From: Siphonodentalium dalli
Taxonomy: Eukaryota > Mollusca > Scaphopoda > Gadilida > Siphonodentaliidae
NCBI GenBank assembly: GCA_032622095.1
Contig: CP136064.1
Span: 260,441,863-260,505,862, forward strand
Reading direction: 5' to 3'
DNA: 64,000 nt
The translations under genes were made by a program, and so were the position numbers. Position 1 is the first letter of the stretch. Each line of letters opens with the position of its first letter. The notes under the pieces were generated by a model. It had not been told where the DNA came from. It searched no databases and saw only the letters and a program-made list of their open reading frames with translations. Shown in pieces: positions 33,249 through 42,730 of the stretch.

Positions 33249-33723
33249 TTAAAGGTACTCAACCCGTAAAGAGGGTCCCCATCTCAACAGATTCCAACAA
33301 CAACAATCCGATCAGAGGGTCCTATATTACTATTTCTTTGGCTTTGGGGGTAAAAAATATTTGATTCGAGTCGAGGAACCCATCAAACAAAGCTCAGAGT
33401 TATTAGATATTGATTTCAAATTTGTTATGTTCTCGAGATGAGTACTAATAACTGCCGTAATCTGCTCTGGATGTGTACTCCAAATCTATTCAAACAGACA
33501 AGGATGAATAACTCTAAAATCAAGTGGTAATTTTAACGAAATTTTGACTGAGTTCTGGGCCAGATAGTATTCCCGATAATGAAAGATAATAGATTTCTAA
33601 AATCGATATCTAACAAATCTGAGCTTTGATGGGTGACTTCCTCGACTCGAATCAAATATTTTTGACCCCCGAAGCCATTGAAATAGTAATTGAGAGGAGT
33701 TTTATCGGGTTGAGTACCTTTAA
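33249..33723 (+). mobile_element. MITE family E, complete reference copy
   Basis: TTAA at 33249-33252 and 33720-33723. The ends are AGGTACTCAACCCG and CGGGTTGAGTACCT. Inner arms GGCTTTGGGGGTAAAAAATA, GATTCGAGTCGAGGAA and GAGTTATTAGATATTGATTT have inverse counterparts in the right half (ATCGATATCTAACAAATCTG, TTCCTCGACTCGAATC). The single-copy centre carries CTCGAGATGAGTACTAATAA and GGATGTGTACTCC. No coding capacity. Confidence 0.88.
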
Positions 33724-34262
33724 ATGATATTATATTATTGTGTTGAAAGTTGAATCCATACAATCAGAAAACAACTTGGGGCCTGTTAGCGACGTCACAT
33801 CAGATGATTACAACAAATCAATGTCCTAAAAGAATTCGAATATTATATCATTCCAATTTCGTTAGTTTTTCAAATAAATATATTTGAGATTTGATGGTCA
33901 CGAAGACCGCAATATTTAGTGACAATCCTATTCAGCATAAGTTTTGTGCTTTCTATGAGGTGCCTCATGAAAAATAGTAATTATTTCGTAAATGACCTAA
34001 CCAACTTAAATAGTTATTTGTTGAATATACATAAGGACGTACACACATTTTTCAGAAGTTATACATTACTTAGTTCCCATGGGTCTGACCTAATGAAATT
34101 CAAAGCTATTTCTCCAAAATTTCTATGTTTGTTTCTTCCAAGATCTTCAATTACTATTATGCCAAGTTTGGGTTGACAAAGTTATTAAGTTACCAGGTCT
34201 AAACTTCGCTGTCATTTTAAGAATATCCACTTCAACTATTTTTATTCTGCACACAGTTTTAG
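33724..34262. other. No recognised feature
   Basis: Contains an 85-codon plus frame (33919-34176) with hydrophobic composition but no identifiable family. Not annotated as a gene. Confidence 0.4.
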
Positions 34263-34270
34263 TGAACTTC

Positions 34271-34524
34271 CAAGCCTTGAAATAGGGTGTCTGTCATTTG
34301 CAGAATGAGGTCCCCAGAGGGTGAATTTATTGATGCTACCCCGCATAGCGGGCTAGCATCACCAAATTCACCCTCTGGGAACCTCATTCTGCTGAGTTGT
34401 AAGCAGAATGAGGTCCCCAGAGGTTGAATTTGGTGATACTAGCCTGCTATGCGGGGTAGCATCACTAAATTCACCCTCTGGGGACCTCATTCTGCAAATG
34501 ACAGACACCCTATTTCAAGGCTTG
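34271..34524. mobile_element. hAT-like MITE, short form, duplication TGAACTTC
   Basis: TGAACTTC at 34263-34270 and 34525-34532. Perfect ends CAAGCCTTGAAATAG and CTATTTCAAGGCTTG continue into GTGTCTGTCATTTGCAGAAT. Two hairpins of AGAGGGTGAATT...AATTCACCCTCTG, with core CCCGCATAGCGGG, are joined by TGAGTTGTAAGC. 254 bp, nearly a perfect four-armed palindrome. Confidence 0.92.
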
Positions 34525-34873
34525 TGAACTTCCTTGTAAATATTAATATTTTAAGAATTTTGAGAATCAAACACAGTGTTAAAATTGTAATATTAATTAT
34601 CTCTATAGAGAGTTTCACAACAGACTGAGCATCATCTGCAAATAAAACAAAATACATAAAGGCACGAGAACTGCATATATACATAGGAAGAAACCCTTCA
34701 AGATATACATAAGACTTAAAATATTAAAAGGACAGGCCCGATTTGAAAGTCTAAATTGGGTCTAAATTAAAGTTACACATCAACATCACTGGAAAGCTTA
34801 CCCACGAGTATACCATATGCCCAAGTACCTGGATTGGCCGCAGATAGGTTGCATGATGAACACTTCATTTGTT
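34525..34873. other. No recognised feature
   Basis: AT-rich, unassigned; separates a hAT-like MITE from a PB3 element. Confidence 0.4.
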
Positions 34874-35087
34874 TTAAACCTTTCAGTGCCAAGTCCAATT
34901 TTTGTATCAACCCATATTTCCTTGATCATTTTTCAAATTTATTGATTATAATAATGTGATACATTGATGGAAAGAGCTCTAAGAGCTCTTTCCATCAATG
35001 TATCACATTATTATAAACAATAAATTAAAAAAAGATCAAAGAAATATGGGTTGATACAAAAATCGGACTTGGCACTGAAAGGGTTAA
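34874..35087. mobile_element. PB3 hairpin MITE
   Basis: TTAA at 34874-34877 and 35084-35087. The ends are ACCTTTCAGTGCCAAGTCC and GGACTTGGCACTGAAAGGG, with TTTTGTATCAACCCATATTT next to them. The central hairpin AATGTGATACATTGATGG...CCATCAATGTATCACATT differs from the shared module. The terminal sequence is close to PB2 (GTGCCA), so PB2 and PB3 appear to be one terminal type with different interiors. Confidence 0.85.
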
Positions 35088-35532
35088 ATATCAATATCTC
35101 AAAGAGTGGATATATTCTCTTAATGTTAGATCAATCGTAATTATTTTTGCAATACAGCGTTCGTCAGGAACAAGAATGAATCACTAAAGCATTATATACA
35201 CAGACTTGTTTACCACATTACTATAAGGTATATTTTAAATATACATACATGTATATACAGGCTTTTTTTCATGAAATACCACAGCAACATTTTGGTCTAA
35301 ATAATATACTGTACTTGCTGAAGAAGTTCGGCAGCTGAAAGATTTTAGAATTATTTCTCAAGTAAAATTTTGAATTTCTCTGCATTCTCTAACTATTGGC
35401 GTCAACGTTATCACAGAAACCTGTTACCATGAGACAGCCAGCAAGGTGCAATTCAGCATTACCAACATGACGAACACTTACCAACATCAGTATTTGGCCA
35501 TATGGAATTCATTTTGGATAAGGATCTCAATG
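35088..35532. other. No recognised feature
   Basis: AT-rich unassigned sequence up to the next pair of hAT-like MITEs. Confidence 0.4.
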
Positions 35533-35540
35533 GTATGACC

Positions 35541-35693
35541 CAAAATCCAGGAAATAGTGTGTCTGACATTTGCAGAATGAGGTCCCCAGAGGGTGAATTT
35601 AGTGATGCTAGCCCAATGTGTGGGATAGTATTACTAAATTCACCCTCTGGGGACCTCATTCTGAAAATGTCAGACAGACTATATCCAGGTTTG
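35541..35693. mobile_element. hAT-like MITE, single-hairpin form, duplication GTATGACC
   Basis: GTATGACC at 35533-35540 and 35694-35701. The ends CAAAATCCAGGAAATAG and CTATATCCAGGTTTG continue to TGTCTGACATTTGCAGAATG. One hairpin only, 153 bp. It is the shortest of the seven copies and gives mirrored 65- and 81-codon open frames on the two strands. Confidence 0.9.
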
Positions 35694-35717
35694 GTATGAC
35701 CCAAAGCCAGACCTATC

Positions 35718-35973
35718 CAAGCCTTGAAATAGCGTGTCTGTCATTTGCAGAATGAGGTCCCCAGAGGGTGAATTTAGTGATGCTACCCCACATAGCGGGC
35801 TAGCAGCATCACCAAATTCACCCTCTGGGAACCTCATTCTGCTGAGGTGTAAGCAGAATGAGGTCCCCAGAGGGTGAATTTGGTGATGCTAGCCCACTAT
35901 GCGGGGTAGCATCACTAAATTCACCCTCTGGGGACCTCATCTGCAAATGACAGACACGCTATTTCAAGGCTTG
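35718..35973. mobile_element. hAT-like MITE, short form, duplication GACCTATC
   Basis: GACCTATC at 35710-35717 and 35974-35981. The ends are CAAGCCTTGAAATAGCG and CGCTATTTCAAGGCTTG. Two hairpins as at 34271, with one extra GCA in the first. Lies 24 bp from the previous copy, so two independent insertions have landed next to each other. Confidence 0.92.
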
Positions 35974-36114
35974 GACCTATCCATTTAAAATAGTGTATAT
36001 TTTTAGATAAGAATAATATAAATCACCAAGAATATTCTATTGGTAAAATGCAGTAAATTTACAAAAATAAATTAAAGCTAAAAAAAAAATGCTGTGAATG
36101 ACTAGAATAGATAA

Positions 36115-36302
36115 TACCTGGAGGTGAACAGTCGGTGAGGAGAATAGATAATACCTGGAGGTGAACAATGGGTGAGGAGAATTCAAGCTACAGTTAGCTG
36201 TGTGGTGCACCTACTTGTTAAAGTCACAGATATAAATACCTGGAGGTGAACAATGGGTGAGGAGAATTCAAGCTTCAGTTAGCTGTGTGGTGCACCTACT
36301 CG
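36115..36302 (+). repeat. Direct repeats with ATACCTGGAGGTGAACA
   Basis: ATACCTGGAGGTGAACA occurs at about 36114, 36150 and 36235. The last two head longer copies that run through GGAGAATTCAAGCT-CAGTTAGC and GGTGCACCTACT. The middle copy continues TGTTAAAGTCACAGAT. The last is interrupted by PB1 at exactly that TTAA. Confidence 0.85.
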
Positions 36303-36702
36303 TTAACCCTTTACCCAACAGAAGGGCCCTGTGCCAATGCATTCTCTTACATATGCGAGTCGACCATAGGTCGCCTCGCATATATAAGAGAATGCATTGG
36401 CTTAACACATTAAAAATTATAAAATTGTTAAAGAATGTAAGAAAAAATGGTAAAAAGTGTTACAAAAAGATTTTTTTTAGGCCAATGCATTCTCTTATAT
36501 ATGCGAGGCGACCTATGGTCGACTCGCATATGTAAGAGAATGCATTGGCACAGGGCATAACTGTAACCATCACAATGTGGTCAAGGAGCCTGTTCCAATG
36601 ATATCCATATTTGTATGGTTCTATTGAGACAGACCGAAGATATTTTAGGCTGTTTAAGCTTTATTTGGCCGGTTTTGGCCGGTTTGTTGGGTAAAGGGTT
36701 AA
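36303..36702 (-). mobile_element. PB1 double-hairpin MITE, copy 2 (inverse orientation)
   Basis: TTAA at 36303-36306 and 36699-36702. The ends are CCCTTTACCCAACA and TGTTGGGTAAAGGG. The order of parts is reversed relative to the other six copies. The left flank GCACCTACTCG and right flank AGTCACACAT rejoin to match the unoccupied repeat at 36208-36230, so the insertion added the element plus one TTAA and nothing else. Confidence 0.92.
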
Positions 36703-38875
36703 AGTCACACATAGTGTTAGAGTTCCTCATTTTATAAAATAGATTCATACATTTATTGTATAATATAATACACTTGGCAAATTGCAATAACAAGCTCTAA
36801 AATAAAGATAAAAGAAAGTTATTTAGTCGACAATATACTTTTAAAATTATTCTCATAGTTGGATTTAATTTATTTGAGTTTCTATTTACTCAATATTTAT
36901 TGCACATATTGCTTAATTTATTTTGTTCAGCACTGAATAACGAAGTAAAAGGGAAACCCTTTCTTCCAATTGAAGTGAACAATTGATGTCACTCGGTCAA
37001 CAATTTAATGCAACAGATGTGGTATGTCTTGGTAAAGAACGTATTTTTGACCAATCTTAATTAACAGATTATGATTAAACAGTAATTTTATGGGCTATAA
37101 TATAAGTACAATAAAGGTTTGAACATGATGTGTGACTTCAGTGGGAGTTGCATAGCAGGATATTAGAATGGAAGAAGTCGGGACAGAGAAGAAAATTTCT
37201 GAGCCTCATTGCAGTCCATGCATGGCGTAAATGAAATGATTATATTTTCATATAAGCCTTTTTTAAATTTCATAGGTTACGATGATTCCTTGATTCGACA
37301 TGAAAGAATGTTTTCCAGGGTAAAGAATGAAAAGCAAAATTGAGGGGAAGATTAAATGAATAGAATGGTCCTGAATTTTGATAAAATGTTAATTCCTTCC
37401 ACCTCGACAAATGAAAAATGTGAATCCAAGAAATTCAACTTCGACAACTGTAAAAGTCGCAGATATTACAATACATTCAAAGTCTTCAGCAAAAAATGGT
37501 GGAGCCCTAAATTAAATAGTGAAATAATGATATTTCATGGTTTAAAAAGCTTGTATTGAGCGTTAAGCGTGTAAAATTTTCTCCCACTATCTGTCTTGGC
37601 AGATTTAGCATCAATATATAGTATACAAGCTGCCACTCCATCTTCTGACATTACATTCAGCAATGGCACAGGTGTGTTCAATATCTACGGTAATTAATCG
37701 TCCAAGGATTTGTCAGTACATGTAATAATATGTCACGAATGAAAATGCGGTTTAATAAATGAAGCTCATGTTGTTATTCGGGGTACATATTGAGCATTCG
37801 TTAGTAGTTATGGTGCAAGTACAAAAACTAATTTCTAGTGGCAGGCAACCAATTAAATAATCCACTAAACTAAAGTGATTTCATACCCGAACATTTATAC
37901 AAAGGTTCAACATCTATTATCTAAAGTCTACGTCGGTTCAGATGAGGGAGTTTACTAAGCAGGCACTTGCAGGTCAAATTTGCCATGCAATTAGAAAAAA
38001 ATTATAATAAATTTTTGGCGTTTCTTCAGAATCATGGCTCGAGATTTTCTTCTCTGTGTGTGCCCGAAGTGTCACAGTACTGTACAATTCAGGATACCGA
38101 AGTTCAAGACGCCTTGAAAAAGAGAGTAAGAATACTGAATACAGAAACCAACTTCAATTTACATGAAGATGCCATGTTATTTGCATTGATATATAAATAT
38201 TTTTTATTCAAAGTTGTTGAGCTACGAACGCTATGTGTGCCTTAAGACCATGCACAATCATGGGAGCACCAGTTTATTTCCTAATTCTAGCTGATTCTAG
38301 TTTAATTATTCTCATTCAAATTCTGAAATGTTTGTTGAAATATGGTACTTTTAAATATGTTATTTGTAAGACTATATACAAGTAGCAATAAAATACACTG
38401 ATTAAGACTGTAGGATGGAGAATAATCTTGTTCGTTTTATTTTAGATTTTAACATTGAATATCAAGCAGCATGGAAGAAAATATGCTAAAAATATTTAAT
38501 TCGTATTGCTTTGTAAGAAATTTAAAAATAAAAACCTGCCAACTGTTATAAAATTTCAGAGACCACATATAAAAAATTTCATTAATTTTCCATGAGGATG
38601 GAATCATCTCGAATAGGAAATAAGACTGGTGCACAGTAAATGTAACAAAAGGTTGAGAACGCACATTAAGAATTCTTAGCAAGGATGAGGATATTTAGGT
38701 GATACAGACAGAAGGGGAGTATTACCAATGGGAACCTTTTAGTCAAGACCTAAGAGGGGAGAAATTACTGAGAGTTGTCCGTTAAAGAGGAAAGTTGATT
38801 AGCCAAATTTTAATTTGTATTAATTAGCCAAATTTTAATTGGATTAATTTATCTTTAACAAGCAGAATGTTTTGT
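36703..38875. other. No supported gene
   Basis: 2.2 kb of AT-rich DNA without a recognised repeat. Two plus-strand open frames, 67 codons (37356-37559) and 92 codons (37967-38245), look no better than chance. I could not match either to a family. Confidence 0.4.
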
Positions 38876-39005
38876 TTAACCCCTTTCAACACTAAACACT
38901 CATTGATTAGTAGTTATCCCGCAGGCAATGTTCAGATAATATGTTCAACAAATTACCATTGGTCATTTGTTGAACTTATTATCTAAACATTTCCCTAAAT
39001 AAATA
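38876..39005 (-). mobile_element. MITE family I, terminal fragment
   Basis: TTAACCCCTTTCAACACTAA, CTCATTGATTAGTAGTTATC and the hairpin GTTCAGATAATATGTTCAAC / GTTGAACTTATTATCTAAAC belong to the right half of family I. The left half is missing. Confidence 0.6.
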
Positions 39006-39232
39006 TGACTGCTGCCCTTTTATTATCTGTCGTCTGCTTATAATACATGTACATCCCTCCAAATCAGAAATAATACAATTTCATTGTATAGTTTTTTTTA
39101 ACTTGGAGGGAGAATTTAGTATAGAAATTAATAAAAAGAGCACCCAATGGTAAAGAGAGCATAAAATGGTAAGAAAGAAAAGGGCACCGGAACCAATCTC
39201 TCCATAATGAAAACAAAATTAATATAGAAATA

Positions 39233-39397
39233 CAGTAATGCCCTAAATAATCGACTCTTTAACCACAGCTGAATCATGGGTAGTTTTTCAGGATTTAGTC
39301 GGAAATATGGCTTGTTGCCATTCATCGGAAAGCTCTCGATGAGAGCTTTCCGATGAATGTCAACAAGCCATATTTCCGACTATTTAGGGCATTACTG
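39233..39397. mobile_element. MITE B, right arm shortened
   Basis: CAGTAATGCCCTAAATAATC to CTATTTAGGGCATTACTG, with TA on both sides. The left arm is complete through GGAAAGCTCTC. The right arm jumps from GCCATATTTCCGACT straight to ATTTAGGGC, losing about 45 bp. Confidence 0.85.
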
Positions 39398-39622
39398 TAC
39401 GGCAAGTTTAACAGATACCCTCAGAATCACATGTACACAATTTATAGCTATACAAGGAGGTATGAAAGAAGATAAAATTTGAGGTATACAAGGGAAGAAA
39501 GACACTTTACAACAGTCAATGATGATAAGAAGAATTTAACAGTGACTAATCCCTAATCTAAAATAGAAAGAACGGAAAGGGTATAATTCACTGGAATAAA
39601 TTAGTCTCAAATCCAATAAAAT

Positions 39623-39737
39623 TTAATCCTTTCGTGACAGGAGCAGTGCTGGTTCAGCTTTAAAGATTAATGTGCATTCTCCCATAGGAAGCCTCGCATA
39701 TATAAGAGAATGCACTGGCTTACAAGGTCAAGGTAAA
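39623..39737. mobile_element. PB4, truncated copy
   Basis: TTAATCCTTTCGTGACAGGA then a partial hairpin (GTGCATTCTCCCATAGGAAG, CCTCGCATATATAAGAGAAT) and GGCTTACAAGGTCAAGGTAA. The second hairpin and right end are missing. Confidence 0.65.
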
Positions 39738-40027
39738 AAGCTTCATTTCAGAGTGAAAATAATGCTATTCAGTCCATAAACTTCATAAAAAAAAAATATG
39801 ATTATGAGAAATGAATGTCCAGTGAATGTGACATTAATGTCACCTCTTCTAATGAGGTGAAGTAAAATAACAAGGTGTTATTTAGTGTGTTCTGTGTGAA
39901 GCTGACTGAACAGACAAGGATATTTAAAAAGACAATTGTGAAACAATGCAAGCATGGAAGGAGGATATATATCCCACATTTGAAAATCAATTATTTAAAA
40001 ATAGCCATGAGAATGTTTGAAAGACAT

Positions 40028-40269
40028 TTAACCCTTTGAGTGCCAGGTCCGATTTTTGTATCAATCCATATACCCTGTGCCAATGCATTCTCTTATATAT
40101 GCGAGTCGACCATAGGTCGCCTCGCATATATAAGAGAATGCATTGGCTTAACAATTGTTTTTTTTTTTTTTACATTTTACAATTTTAATATATTTTATTA
40201 TATTCTTTAACAGACTTATTGTGTAGGTTTAGGGCCGATAATATCGGCCCCTGGCACTCAAAGGGTTAA
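40028..40269. mobile_element. PB2 single-hairpin MITE, copy 2
   Basis: TTAA at 40028-40031 and 40266-40269. The ends are CCCTTTGAGTGCCAGG and CCTGGCACTCAAAGGG. One shared-module hairpin with core GACC-ATA-GGTC, a T-rich spacer, and TGTGTAGGTTTAGGGCCGAT before the right end, as in copy 1. Confidence 0.88.
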
Positions 40270-40899
40270 AAGTCGGGAAGACATTTTTGGAAGACATTTA
40301 ACACTGAATTTATAAAAGCCCTCCCTTACAGCGGTGTGCAAATAAGAATAGCTGAACCTTTCATATGGCACATGTCGCAAGCATTGCATGTTCTGCAGTC
40401 AAGGTGTCAAAACCAAGTTTAGCGCAAGCAGTACATTTACATAGCAACTCTTCATCTATAACAAACAGATATCAACAAAGATATCAGAAACAGATTGACC
40501 TGATTGTGAAGGCAAAATTTAATGCTTTTGACACCAAGAACACTACGTGATTCATGCAACACTCGCGACACCATCTGTAAGGATCTTACAGACAATATTG
40601 ATTATTCAGCTATATTAAAATAAGTTAATATGGAATAATATATAGAAGAATGAATAAAGTATAAAAAATACTATTTACAAGTATTGCAAACTCCTGTGAG
40701 ACATAATATATGGCACCCAAATATTTCTTCATCATTATAACTATTTGTTTTTTGCATCAAATTAGAAGAAGGAATCAGTTATAAAAATACTATTTACAAG
40801 TACAGCAAACTCCTATGAAACACAACTTATGGCACCCAAATATTTCCTTGACATATACACTATCGTTCTCGCGATTCAACTTTATAATTGAGGTGAGAT
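40270..40899. other. No recognised feature
   Basis: A tandem-like pair ATACTATTTACAAGTA / CAAACTCCTATGAAACACAA near 40670-40860 (two units of about 115 bp) is the only structure. The 61-codon plus frame has no support. Confidence 0.4.
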
Positions 40900-40907
40900 C
40901 ATTTGCA

Positions 40908-41965
40908 CAAACCTGCAAATAGTGTGTCTGTCATTTGCAGAATGAGGTCCGCAGAGGGTGAATTGAGTGATGCTATCCCACATGGTGGGCTAGCATCACC
41001 AAATTCACTCCAGGGTTCATACACCTAGCTGAGAGTAAAATTCCATAACTTTTCCATACTTTTTCAAGACTTTCGGACAAATTTTCCAAGACTTTTCAGT
41101 GAAAAAATTCCATAACTTTTCCATACCTCGTACCTAGCTAAACAATGATTTAACACACAGTCGGCATTTAGCCTTCATCCGGTTCTCTGGTTCCCGATCT
41201 ATCCATGCTTCAAACCGCGTATCCGTGACCCATTTGTCACGGAAGACACAGTTTCCAGGTATATTTGTTTACTATTACTATTTAGGTCAAATTCTGATAT
41301 ATTTAGCGGTCAAACAGGAGTTCCGGTAAGGGAGACAATTCGTGTTTCGGCATACCTTAAAACGTGTAGTTCAATTATGACTACGGAGATGGTATCGCAA
41401 GCTTACACGATATAAGATCGGAAAGTAACAGCGTTTATTTACCTAAGAACTCGGCCTTAGGATATTCCATGACTTTTCAAGACCTTGAATCTCGGGGTAG
41501 CTTATTTTCAAGACTTTTTCCATAGTAGGGTGAAAAAAGGTCCCATTTTCAAGACTTTTCAAGGGTATTGAACCAAAATTTTCTAATTCCATAACTTTTC
41601 CAGGATTCCAGACCCGCGTGCACTCTATGGGAACCTTATTCTGCTTAGACATCAACAGCTATGGTAGACCTAGGATCAGATTGAAGTTCCCAGTTGAAAT
41701 TGGTGATGTTCACCCATTAGTCAGCTCAATTATACATTCTATCTTCTGCAAATTAGGGGATATATAAACTTCTCAGAAAGGAAAAAGTACCTATAAACAA
41801 TGTTAATTTGAGACTATAAATACTTCCCAATAAGATGAGACCTAAGCAGAATGAGGTCCCCAGAGGGTGAATTTGGCGATGCTAGCCCACTGTGCAGGAT
41901 AGCGTCACTAAATTCACCCTCTGGGGACCTCATTCTGCAAATGACAAACAATATTTGCAGGCTTG
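40908..41965. mobile_element. hAT-like MITE, long form, duplication CATTTGCA, with nested insertion
   Basis: CATTTGCA at 40900-40907 and 41966-41973. The ends CAAACCTGCAAATAG and AATATTTGCAGGCTTG carry a few changes. Central landmarks AGACCTAGGATCAGATTGAA and ATCTTCTGCAAATTAGG match 20528 and 45854. The first hairpin is cut after AAATTCACTC at 41010 and resumes at CACTCTATGGGAACC at 41621. Confidence 0.88.
41011..41620. mobile_element. Element nested in the hAT-like MITE
   Basis: Starts CAGGGTTCATACACC and ends CCAGACCCGCGTG. Inside, near each end, TTCCATAACTTTTCCA and relatives repeat, with inverse-related CATGACTTTTCAAGAC. CACTC flanks both junctions, a 5-bp match. The CAGGGTTCATAC start is hAT-like, but the right end is not a clear inverse of it, so classification is open. 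The 70-codon minus frame comes from the repeats. Confidence 0.65.
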
Positions 41966-42292
41966 CATTTGCACAATCACTGAAGCGACCAGGTAACAAA
42001 AACAATGTCAAAAAATATATCTAATAATGTATTAGGCCACACAAAGTCAAGTTCCCATTTATCAGGCCCACGCGCATGGTCCCAAAATCCCATGCGTACA
42101 ACTTTTTATAAGCGGTTTATAGGTCGGAACAAATATATAAAATATCAGTACAAAATAATTGCGGTACATTTATACAAACTGATCTGAACTGAGACAGAAC
42201 ACACCAGTTTCTGGATTAAAATTTCTGATTAAATACATGACATTCTTCATGAATTATGTCTGCAAACTCATTTAAAAATGTGTCAATGATAC

Positions 42293-42298
42293 TTTATT
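42293..42298 (-). promoter_or_regulatory. Possible polyadenylation signal of the large exon
   Basis: AATAAA on the minus strand about 430 bp after the stop codon at 42731. It is the first canonical signal found downstream. The hAT-like MITE at 42305-42558 would then lie in the 3' untranslated region. No transcript evidence. Confidence 0.4.
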
Positions 42299-42304
42299 GG
42301 GCGA

Positions 42305-42558
42305 CAAGCCTTGAAATAGTGTGCCGGTCATTTGCAGAATGAGGTCCCCAGAGGGTGAATTTAGTGATGCTACCTTGCATAGCGGGCTAGCATCACCAAA
42401 TTCACCCTCTGGGAACCTCATTCTGCTGAATTTTAAGCAGAATGAGGTCCCCAGAGGGTTAATTTGGTGATGCTAGCCCGCTATGCGGGGTAGCATCACT
42501 AAATTCACCCTCTGGGGACCTCATTCTGCAAATGACAGGCACACTATTTCAAGGCTTG
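42305..42558. mobile_element. hAT-like MITE, short form, duplication TTGGGCGA
   Basis: TTGGGCGA at 42297-42304 and 42559-42566. The ends are CAAGCCTTGAAATAGTG and CACTATTTCAAGGCTTG. Two hairpins as at 34271, with core CTTGCATAGCGGG in the first and CCCGCTATGCGGGG in the second. Located 172 bp past the stop codon of the large minus-strand exon. Confidence 0.92.
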
Positions 42559-42730
42559 TTGGGCGACATAAATCAAATGGAGGCTATGAACTAACTATTG
42601 CAGACATTTGATGCGTGCCCCAGAGATAAAAAATTAAACTGAAAACCACGTGCACGCATGTTTTTCAAAAGTGTTTGGCCTGAGAAATGGGAAATTGCCT
42701 TTGCATAGCCTTATAATAGAAATGAAGAGA

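Noticed and set aside
37967-38245. 92-codon plus frame in a repeat-free stretch
   Set aside because: No family resemblance and no exon boundary signals; length is within chance for this composition.
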